From the NCBI GenBank assembly GCA_023212725.1, contig JALBYF010000027.1, positions 124,001 through 188,000 on the forward strand: a stretch of DNA of 64,000 nucleotides, in the 5' to 3' direction. A program made the position numbers and the translations under genes. Below are positions 50,100 through 57,296 of the stretch, one piece after another (position 1 is the first letter of the stretch; each line of letters begins with the position of its first letter). The stretch is from Tranzscheliella williamsii. Lineage: Eukaryota; Basidiomycota; Ustilaginomycetes; Ustilaginales; Ustilaginaceae. A model generated the notes under the pieces. That model saw only the letters and a list, made by a program, of their open reading frames with translations. It did no database searches and was not told the DNA's origin.

Positions 50100-52148
50100 A
50101 TGTCGGCTGCCAGCACTCCAGCGCTGCAGGAGGCTTCAAGCGCGGCGAAGCGGACGTCGACGCCAGAGGTGCCCATATTTCAAGCCCTTCCTCCGCCGTT
50201 ACAGCCACCGGTGCCCCGCTCACCCATCCGCATCGTCGTGCTCTGCGACGGAACCGCACAGCAGCGGAACTGGATACAGACGCAGATCAAAAGGGGCAAG
50301 CCAGCGGCGCAGTCCGGAGACTGGTTCACCAATGTCGCACTCCTAGCCAAGGCGATCTCCAGCTCGTCCGGCATTGTCGGCACACCCAGCTCTTCGCCGC
50401 CGAGCAGTCCCAAGCCGAATGCTTCTGACGATGGACAAGCCGCCGCCGGGCCCACAGCGCCCACTGGCGGCGTGATGCCCCAGCTCGTCTTCTATCAGAG
50501 CGGTATCGGCACCGGTTCCGGCCTGCTGGCCAACCTCATCGATCAGGGTACCGGCCTCTCGCTGGGCAGCAAGATCGAAGAGGCCTATGCGTTTATCGTT
50601 GACAACTACCAGCCCGGCGATGAGCTTTTCCTCTTCGGATTCAGCCGTGGCGCCTATACTGCGCGCTGCGTCAGCGGCCTTATCAACTGGTGCGGCATTC
50701 TGTCCAAGGTCGAGATGACCCACTTCGCCGACATCTGGGCGGCTTATCAGCGTCGCGACCCGGATAACATCGACACGGACACCGCTGCCGCCAATGTCCT
50801 CTATGCCGCTACTCGCAAGTATCCAAGTCTGGAGAGCGAGCAGGTGGCTACCTCCATGCACACGCAGCAGCTCGATGGCAACCGCAAGCTCTCGTCCAAG
50901 CAGCGCCTAGCGGCGCAGCAAGAGCGCATCAGCCTCTGTAACGGTCGCAAAAACAAGGCGGTCCCGCCGCAGATCAAGGTGGTGGGCGTCTGGGACACTG
51001 TCTCCGCTCTCGGCTTCCCAGGCCTCTTCCAGGACAAGTCCACGGTCGAATTTTTCGATTTCTATGATCCGGGCCTTGGCAGCAACATTCAATTCGGCTT
51101 CCATGCGCTTAGCCTCGAGGAAGATCGCAAAGACTTTCTCCCCACTCTCTGGTACCAGGCCGCGCCAGCCGTCGACACAGATGCGGGCAGTCTTCCTGCG
51201 GGCCACGGCGACGTGGCGGTGCGCGGCCAGCACATGCGCTCCAAGCAGGTGCTCAAGCAGTGCTGGTTCCAGGGTGTCCATACAGACTGCGGCGGCGGTT
51301 ACGAGTACCACGGTATGTCGGACATTTCTCTTATTTGGATGGTGTCGCAACTGGTCGACCCGCACATTCTTCCCGATGGGACGTCGACATTGCGGCCGCT
51401 GCTGAATGTAGACATGCGGGTATTGGATTCGGTGCTGGACCGGCGGCGGCTGTGGGCGGAGCAGCCGCCGCACCGGTCGCGGCCTGTGCTGAATTTCCAG
51501 CAGAGCCGGACGGTGTGCCAGCGGCGGTTCCACGCGGACGAGATGAAGCAGGTGGTGTGGGCGGGTATGGCGAAGAATGGACGGACGCAGGAGCAGCTGC
51601 ACGCGTCTGTGGTTGCGGGCGGGCGCGTGGATCCGCGGCGGCATCCTGCCTTCGCCGAGCTGCGGCGCGACGATCCAGCACGTCTCGACGAGCTGTGGGC
51701 AGAGGCGAGCGCGCCGGACGCACTGCGCCCCACCGAAAAGCTCTTCCGCTGGACCCACACAGCGCCGTACCCCAGCCGCACCACGGTCGACGCCGCGCTC
51801 CCCGGCTGGAACATCCCAGACGCAACGCCGTACCGCAAGCCCATTGTCCCCACCGACTCGCTTGCCCCGCCCCCCGCCTACAACCTTCCCTGGTGCCCCG
51901 CAAAGGAACTCGCCGAAAACCCCGTAGACCCCACCACCCATCCCCGCCTCGCCCGCTTCTGGCCCCGCCTCTACACCGCCCTCGCCGCCCCCTCCGCCGC
52001 ACTCGTCTGCGTCATCAACCTCCGCGCCGTACCCACCGCCAATCTGGCGCAGACCACGCTCCAGGACTGGTCCTGGTCGCTCGCCAACAAGTTCGCCGGC
52101 TTCCAGCAGCAGATCACCGAACTCAGCGCCCCCGCACCCAAGCCCTAG
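50100..52148 (+). CDS. DUF2235 family alpha/beta hydrolase-like protein
   Basis: The product is 682 residues from the ATG at 50100 (MSAASTPALQEASSAAK). Motifs fit DUF2235, the catalytic fold also used by bacterial Tle1-type phospholipase effectors: 'IRIVVLCDGT' at 43-52, the nucleophile motif GFSRGAYTAR at about 178-187, the acid in 'VVGVWDTVSALG' near 298, and the His in 'GVHTDCGGGY' near 393. A Ser/Pro/Ala-rich insert sits at about 85-125 between the first strand and the substrate loop 'YQSGIGTGSG'. The family occurs widely in fungi as cytosolic or lipid-linked proteins. A lipase or esterase function is inferred, not shown. The last 450 bp lie in skew island D. It converges on the ZC3H3-like gene with 145 bp between stops. 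Confidence 0.85.
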   Translation: MSAASTPALQEASSAAKRTSTPEVPIFQALPPPLQPPVPRSPIRIVVLCDGTAQQRNWIQTQIKRGKPAAQSGDWFTNVALLAKAISSSSGIVGTPSSSPPSSPKPNASDDGQAAAGPTAPTGGVMPQLVFYQSGIGTGSGLLANLIDQGTGLSLGSKIEEAYAFIVDNYQPGDELFLFGFSRGAYTARCVSGLINWCGILSKVEMTHFADIWAAYQRRDPDNIDTDTAAANVLYAATRKYPSLESEQVATSMHTQQLDGNRKLSSKQRLAAQQERISLCNGRKNKAVPPQIKVVGVWDTVSALGFPGLFQDKSTVEFFDFYDPGLGSNIQFGFHALSLEEDRKDFLPTLWYQAAPAVDTDAGSLPAGHGDVAVRGQHMRSKQVLKQCWFQGVHTDCGGGYEYHGMSDISLIWMVSQLVDPHILPDGTSTLRPLLNVDMRVLDSVLDRRRLWAEQPPHRSRPVLNFQQSRTVCQRRFHADEMKQVVWAGMAKNGRTQEQLHASVVAGGRVDPRRHPAFAELRRDDPARLDELWAEASAPDALRPTEKLFRWTHTAPYPSRTTVDAALPGWNIPDATPYRKPIVPTDSLAPPPAYNLPWCPAKELAENPVDPTTHPRLARFWPRLYTALAAPSAALVCVINLRAVPTANLAQTTLQDWSWSLANKFAGFQQQITELSAPAPKP

Positions 52149-52150
52149 CC
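51410..52150. other. GC-skew switch island D
   Basis: On the plus strand 51541-51600 holds about 28 G and 9 C, and 51841-51900 about 10 G and 33 C. The switch is near 51690, in the 3' end of DUF2235. Confidence 0.7.
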
Positions 52151-52293
52151 GCCTGCCGCCCCTGGATACCCTCTATGCCCGCGGCACACCGCCCCGCATG
52201 CCCGAATATACCTGCCCCGCCATGTACCGCCTGAGTGTTTGTTGCGCAGGGTGCTAGAATACAAGGATGACCGACCGGCACGTGTCCGGACCG

Positions 52294-54177
52294 CTACAGA
52301 TCGCGGTCGACGAGGTTGTCGTCATCGTCGTCGTCGATTTCGCCATCGGGTGCGGCGGCGCGCTGGTGCTCGGCATCGCTGTCGACGTCGCTGTTGCCCT
52401 GGTCACCGTCGATGCTGCGGTCTTGGCCATCGTCGTCGGACGAGTAGGCTTCTTCGCTGTGGACGCTTCCGTCGTCATCGCTGGACGCCGAGTCGGCGCT
52501 GTCCTGCACGTCGTCGTCATCGTCGTCGTCGTTGTCGTCGCCGTCGTCGAACGAGATAAAGTCCTGCTGCTTGCTGAACGCTTTCGCCTTTTTGCGGCTG
52601 GGTGCGAACGGGGCGTGGGGTGTGGGGTGGGCTGGATCCGGGGGGTGGAGGTCGGTCTGCATGAGCGGGCGTTTGCGCTTGCCGGTGTGTGTGCTTTCGT
52701 CGTTTTCGCTGTCGTGTGGGCTGTGGTGCGGGTCGTCGAGCGCGGCGGCATCGTCGCGCATGAACAGGTCGCCGTCCTGGAGCGCGTCGGGGGGCGGCGG
52801 CGCGGGGTCGCCGGGGGCGGTACGGGCGGGGGTCGCTCGCAAGACGTGGAGCCGCCGACAGCGGGAGCGGGTGCACTTGCCCTTCTCGACAAAGTCGGGG
52901 CACTCGTAGGTGTGGCGGAGCGGGCAGGCGCGGCCGCGCTCGCACCACCCGTACTCGCTAAAGTCGGGGCAGATGCGCGTGTCGAGGCCGTCCGAAAGCG
53001 CCGCATGTACGTACACGCAGTCGGCGCCGTTGCGGCACTCCCCCGCGCGCAGGTAGTGCACGCAGTGCGGCACCCGCTCCGGCACGAGCGCGTGCGACAG
53101 CGCACACGCCCCCCCCGCCGCCGTACATCCCCCCGCGCGCAGCGCCCGCGGACACAGCGCCACCTTGTCCGCATCGTGCACATAAGGACACGAAAGCCCC
53201 CGCTTACATTGCCCCGTCCGCTGGAAAAACGCACACAGCGTCCGCGCCTTCTTGGCATCGAGCGACAGGTGGCCCTTCCGCGCCGCGTTACGCGTCGCCT
53301 GGATGCTCGAAATCTGCCCCACCATCTTGCCCAGTCGGCCCATCTTGGCAGCCGCCTCCTTCTGCGCCCTTCGCTTGGCAACCAGCTCGGCAGAGATGAG
53401 ATTGCCCCGCTTGGTGCGCACATAGTTCTGTCCATTGATGCTGGTCTTGAGCGGCACAGAAGACGGTAGCGCCGCACCCGGCGGAGCAGACGAGCTAGAT
53501 GACGAGGCGGCAGTTTCGCTGGGCCCGTCGCCAGCGGAAGGTTGCGGCACTTTCTTCACCAGCTTGGTGCCCGATGGATCGAACTCGAAGACGACGCCGT
53601 CGATCACCACCTCGCCCATGTTATCGCCACGGCGCACAGATGCGTTTGACGACTTGGATTTGGGTTTGCCCTTGGTTGCTGAGAAAGAAGATGCAGAACG
53701 GGCCTTGGCAGATTTGGCCTTCTGCGTTGCAGCCAGCGCGGCCAATCGCGCGGGCTCGGTCTTTTCGAATGTCGAAGCGCTGACCAGGCTCATGTTATGT
53801 GTCGACTTGCGCTTGATCCATCCTTCGGTGTTGGCCTTGCTCGGCGACACCGCTGCATCGGCGCTTGCCCCCGATTCGGCAGCATCTGCACCGTCCCTTG
53901 TCTGGGAAGCAGCTGCGTTGGGCGAGGCGGGTTTGACTGACGTGCCGTTGAGGATCAGCGTACGATTGCGCGGCGGCACCGCAGCGTTTCCGCGGCCCCT
54001 ACCGCCTCTAGCGCCTCTGTAAGATCCACGGTAGGAAGTGGACGCGGCTGCGGCAGAGCTGTAGCCGCGTCCCCGTGGAGGAAGACTAGAATACGGACGG
54101 TATTGATGCTGCTTGTGCGACTGGATAGCGCCGGAAAGCTTGGCAATCTCGGCCTTGAGCTTTTCCTCTTCGTCCAT
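52294..54177 (-). CDS. ZC3H3-like protein with five CCCH zinc fingers
   Basis: The product is 627 residues from the ATG at 54177 (MDEEEKLKAEIAKLSGAIQ). The frame extends upstream only to a TTG. Five tandem CCCH fingers lie at about 305-434, all C-x8-C-x(4-6)-C-x3-H: CAFFQRTGQCKRGLSCPYVH, CPRALRAGGCTAAGGACALSH, CVHYLRAGECRNGADCVYVH, CPDFSEYGWCERGRACPLRH and CPDFVEKGKCTRSRCRRLH. The N-terminus has RGG/RG repeats (about 36-70). The tail is Asp-rich with a KR-type basic patch. Animal ZC3H3 works in mRNA polyadenylation and export. The five-finger block is its hallmark, so a similar nuclear mRNA role is likely. It lies in skew island E. Confidence 0.8.
   Translation of the reverse strand: MDEEEKLKAEIAKLSGAIQSHKQHQYRPYSSLPPRGRGYSSAAAASTSYRGSYRGARGGRGRGNAAVPPRNRTLILNGTSVKPASPNAAASQTRDGADAAESGASADAAVSPSKANTEGWIKRKSTHNMSLVSASTFEKTEPARLAALAATQKAKSAKARSASSFSATKGKPKSKSSNASVRRGDNMGEVVIDGVVFEFDPSGTKLVKKVPQPSAGDGPSETAASSSSSSAPPGAALPSSVPLKTSINGQNYVRTKRGNLISAELVAKRRAQKEAAAKMGRLGKMVGQISSIQATRNAARKGHLSLDAKKARTLCAFFQRTGQCKRGLSCPYVHDADKVALCPRALRAGGCTAAGGACALSHALVPERVPHCVHYLRAGECRNGADCVYVHAALSDGLDTRICPDFSEYGWCERGRACPLRHTYECPDFVEKGKCTRSRCRRLHVLRATPARTAPGDPAPPPPDALQDGDLFMRDDAAALDDPHHSPHDSENDESTHTGKRKRPLMQTDLHPPDPAHPTPHAPFAPSRKKAKAFSKQQDFISFDDGDDNDDDDDDDVQDSADSASSDDDGSVHSEEAYSSDDDGQDRSIDGDQGNSDVDSDAEHQRAAAPDGEIDDDDDDNLVDRDL
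52600..53220. other. GC-skew switch island E
   Basis: On the plus strand 52621-52680 holds about 31 G and 10 C, and 53101-53160 about 15 G and 35 C. The switch is near 53000. The gene here is on the minus strand, yet the order is again G left and C right. Confidence 0.7.
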
Positions 54178-54568
54178 CTCGACGAAGCCCAAGTGCCAGT
54201 GTGTCAACAAGGCTCCTCAAACCAAGGTCTCCACGGAGTAGGGATGCGTGCTAGGATGCGACCGAGATCGATGGAAGAGGTGGCAAGGAAGCAAGGACTG
54301 GGCCTCCAAGCTGCGTTTTTGATCAGACTTTGGATAGGCGTCTGCTTGTAAACTCCGGCAAGAAGGAGCCTCCACATAGCCCCTCCTTCATCTGCCCCTA
54401 CTAAGAGTCCTTGCATAGTCCTGAACCTGCCCACACTCCTAGCTAGCGATCCGCTCATGTCAAGTTTGGTACATCGTTATGGGTCGCTCTGTCAAAGCTC
54501 TTCTGCAACAGGGAAGACGAGGACGACACTCAAAGAAGCATACAGATAATGGCAAAAAAAGTAAAAAA
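54178..54568. other. Intergenic, ZC3H3-like to tRNA-Ala
   Basis: 391 bp. Promoter and leader of the minus-strand ZC3H3-like gene. Nothing else recognised. Confidence 0.45.
54554..54568 (-). terminator. Pol III T-run terminator of tRNA-Ala
   Basis: On the minus strand six T follow the tRNA 3' end directly, and seven more follow two bases later. Confidence 0.8.
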
Positions 54569-54658
54569 TGGAGACTGCATGAGTCGAACACGCGACCTTT
54601 CACAAGTTAGACACGCTAAGATGCTAAGCGAATGCTCTACCAACTGAGCTAAATCCCC
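54569..54658 (-). tRNA. tRNA-Ala (AGC) with 17-nt intron
   Basis: Read on the minus strand, the acceptor arms GGGGATT and AGTCTCC pair with a G3-T70 wobble, the alanine identity mark, and discriminator A at 54569. The D arm GCTCAGTTGGTAGAGC is standard. The anticodon stem is TTCGC/GTGAA, and the loop reads TT-AGC-A with the anticodon at 54623-54625. The intron (54605-54621) sits after position 37. The intron repeats CTTAGCG, matching the 5' exon around the anticodon. The T arm is GCGTG-TTCGACT-CATGC. Confidence 0.92.
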
Positions 54659-54858
54659 AGGCTTTCGAAGATGAGCAGGCCATTGTCAATATATCCCGTT
54701 CTCAAAAATGGCCCTGATGTAGCCATCGAAGATAGCGTTTGATACCATCGCGAGTAACTTGGGGCTGAGCGGAAAGCGGTGAAGTGTGGAAGGCGCCTTT
54801 CTAACGCATCTCTGTTCTGGTAGAGGACCGTGCCAAGACTAAGGTGCTCGACTCGGCA
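54659..54858. promoter_or_regulatory. Upstream of tRNA-Ala and of the amidase gene
   Basis: AATATAT lies at 54689-54695, about 31-37 bp before the tRNA 5' end on the minus strand, matching the TATATAT upstream of tRNA-Tyr. The same 200 bp must also hold the amidase promoter. Confidence 0.5.
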
Positions 54859-56496
54859 ATGGCGTGGCAAGACATTGTCAAAGAGAAGAGGGCTCAGCGG
54901 GAGGCGCTGATTCCATCGTCGTACAGAGTGCCTGCGGATCAGCTCCCAACGCTCAACACCGACTCGGTTGTCGATTTTCCGCGCTCTACGGGGATCCTGT
55001 CTAGCCGCGAGCTGGAGATCACGGAGACCGACGACGTTGATCTGCTTCTGCAGAAGCTTGCAGCCGCAGAGTACAGCGCTGTTGAAGTGCTCGAGGCGTT
55101 TATCAAAAGGTCCAGCATCGCGCATCAGATTGTCAATCCGCTCACCGAGATCCACTTCAACGACGCCAGGAGGTGGGCAGCGGAGCTGGATGCGGAGCTT
55201 TCCTCCACCGGGAAGCTGCGCGGTCCGCTGCATGGCCTGCCCATCAGCGTCAAGGACCAGTTCCGGATCAAGGGCTCGGACGCAACCATCGCCTATGTCA
55301 GCTATGCCAATCAGCCGGCTGTCTCCGACTCGGTCCTGATTACCCTTCTGAAACAAGCGGGTGCCGTGCCCTTTGTCAAGACCAACCTCCCGCAGACGAT
55401 CATGTATGCCGAGACGTTCAACGAGCTGTTTGGCACGACGCTCAATCCGCACAACCGGACGCTGCACACGGGTGGGTCATCGGGCGGCGAGGGCGCCTTG
55501 CTCGCTTTCAAAGCGTCCCCTTTGGGTGTCGGAACCGACGTGGGAGGCTCGGTTCGAATCCCAGCTTCTCTGTGCGGCCTGTTCGGCTTGCGTCCTTGCT
55601 CCCACCGCTTCCCCTATGAGGGCGCCGTCAACTCACTCGTGGGACAAATTACTATCCCCTCGGTCCTTGGACCGCTCAGTCGCTCTTTCTCCGGTCTCAT
55701 CACTTTCTCCAAGGCTGTACTAGAGCAGCAACCGTGGCTGCTGGATCCGCAGACGCCTTCCATGCCATGGAACGAGCCGAGATATCAGACGGCCAAAGAG
55801 CAAAAGAAGCTGAATATCGGAGTGATGTGGGATGACGGAGTGGTGAAGCCCTTCCCGCCTTACCACCGTGCGATCAAGGAGCTTTTGTCCTGCCTGTCCG
55901 GTCACGACATTGTTCACTTTGAGCCGTACGAGACATCGACAGCGATGGAGATCCTGGGCGACGTGTTCGCTGCGGATGGCGGCAAGGACATCAACGCAGC
56001 GATCGCAACCAGCGGAGAAACGCTTGGGCCGAACGTCAGTGGGGTTGGCAGAGCCGAGATGTCAGCTCACCACGCCTGGCTGGTCAACCAGCGCAAGCTC
56101 GACTTCCAAAAGGCTTACTTGGATCACTGGAACGCCACCGCCCAAAAGACACAAGACGGACGCGCGATCGACGTGCTGATCGTGCCCACCAGCGTCTATT
56201 CTGCTATTGCCCATTACAGCGAGCTGTACATTGCCTATACGGGCATCTTTAATCTGGTCGACTACCCTGCGGTGGTGCTGCCCATCACAAAAGTCGATCC
56301 GGCCAAGGACGCCAAGCAGCCCAGAACAGAAGGCTTCTTGTCGGACGAGGATCGCGCCTGGTCCGGCCGCTATGACCCAGAGAAGCAAGTCAATGCTCCC
56401 ATTGGCCTCCAGATTGTGGGCAGGCGGTATGAGGAGGAAGCTCTGCTGGGCTACGCTGAGCAGATCTGGAACACTTTCGCGGCCAGGCGCGAGTAG
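54859..56496 (+). CDS. Amidase-signature enzyme, fatty acid amide hydrolase/acetamidase-like
   Basis: The product is 545 residues from the ATG at 54859 (MAWQDIVKEKRAQREALIP), a start typical of fungal amidases (W..i...K...r...IP). An earlier in-frame GTG was rejected. The Ser-cisSer-Lys triad is complete: K132 in 'PISVKDQF', cis-Ser 207 in 'TGGSSGGEGAL' and nucleophile S231 in 'GTDVGGSVRIPASLCG'. The 24-residue gap between the serines equals that in mammalian FAAH. The C-terminal part reads 'LPITKVDPAKD' and 'PIGLQIVGRRYEEEALLG'. It should cleave amide bonds of small or fatty amides to acid and ammonia or amine. AmdS-type acetamidase is the other option, and the substrate is not visible. No leader peptide is seen, so it is likely cytosolic. 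Confidence 0.9.
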   Translation: MAWQDIVKEKRAQREALIPSSYRVPADQLPTLNTDSVVDFPRSTGILSSRELEITETDDVDLLLQKLAAAEYSAVEVLEAFIKRSSIAHQIVNPLTEIHFNDARRWAAELDAELSSTGKLRGPLHGLPISVKDQFRIKGSDATIAYVSYANQPAVSDSVLITLLKQAGAVPFVKTNLPQTIMYAETFNELFGTTLNPHNRTLHTGGSSGGEGALLAFKASPLGVGTDVGGSVRIPASLCGLFGLRPCSHRFPYEGAVNSLVGQITIPSVLGPLSRSFSGLITFSKAVLEQQPWLLDPQTPSMPWNEPRYQTAKEQKKLNIGVMWDDGVVKPFPPYHRAIKELLSCLSGHDIVHFEPYETSTAMEILGDVFAADGGKDINAAIATSGETLGPNVSGVGRAEMSAHHAWLVNQRKLDFQKAYLDHWNATAQKTQDGRAIDVLIVPTSVYSAIAHYSELYIAYTGIFNLVDYPAVVLPITKVDPAKDAKQPRTEGFLSDEDRAWSGRYDPEKQVNAPIGLQIVGRRYEEEALLGYAEQIWNTFAARRE

Positions 56497-57296
56497 CGCC
56501 CCTGACAACCAACCCGTAGTGTCTGTAACGATCGAACGTGCTTCGCTTCCCGACTCGACATTATCCAAAGAGAACTGGCCGAGCAGCATGGTAGCTGTTG
56601 CGGCCCTAGCAAACTACGGCTGTGAACTGAGCAACAGCCGAACTGCGAATCTCACATACCACACCAAAAACTCTGGGTGGTCGTCACGTGCATTGGGACG
56701 CGATTGAGGGATATTATTCTCAAGTTTGGGCGCGTGGATGGCTGTTGCTTGTACGGTGTTGCTTGTACGCTGTTGGAACACGCTGTGCTTTACGATTGCT
56801 GGGCTGATGTGCGGTCGGATGCTGAGAGGAGCGACGGGCTGCGACTTAGCTGCATGGATGGCTTTCTCAGGAGCGCCTTTCCGAATCCCGTTTGAGGGAG
56901 CGCAACCCAATGGCCGAAGTCGGCTCGATCAGACTAGCAGTGTGAACCACGAAACTCAAGTGTGAGAGATAGAAGTTGTTGCGGTCGCTCCATTGCTCCC
57001 TGTGACGCTTGCCGGCGCCTTCTTCGTGATCCCTCTCGTCTCTGCCACCGCCACCTTTGCCTACCATTCACCGACCGTCGACGCCGTCACGCGACGCTCC
57101 CTCTGTCCTCTTGCCGACGACCGAGAGGATCATGCATCCGCCTCTACCTTTCTTTTCCCTTCCTTAAGACGCAAGAGACAACTACAAGCACATCAAGACT
57201 TCCACTCGACCTGGCTGTGCAACAAATCACACCGCCTGTTCATCAAGGCCGAAACCCAACACCCGCCGACAGCAGTAGCTGAGTGCAGTAACCGCG
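56497..57296. other. Intergenic, amidase to MPS1
   Basis: 800 bp. No gene recognised. The last 300 bp are C-rich leader. Short frames here look random. Confidence 0.5.

Noticed and set aside
52254..53477. 407-codon minus frame and a 400-codon plus frame over the ZC3H3-like gene
   Set aside because: Low-complexity Arg/Thr/Val shadows in GC-rich DNA. The five CCCH fingers prove the other frame.
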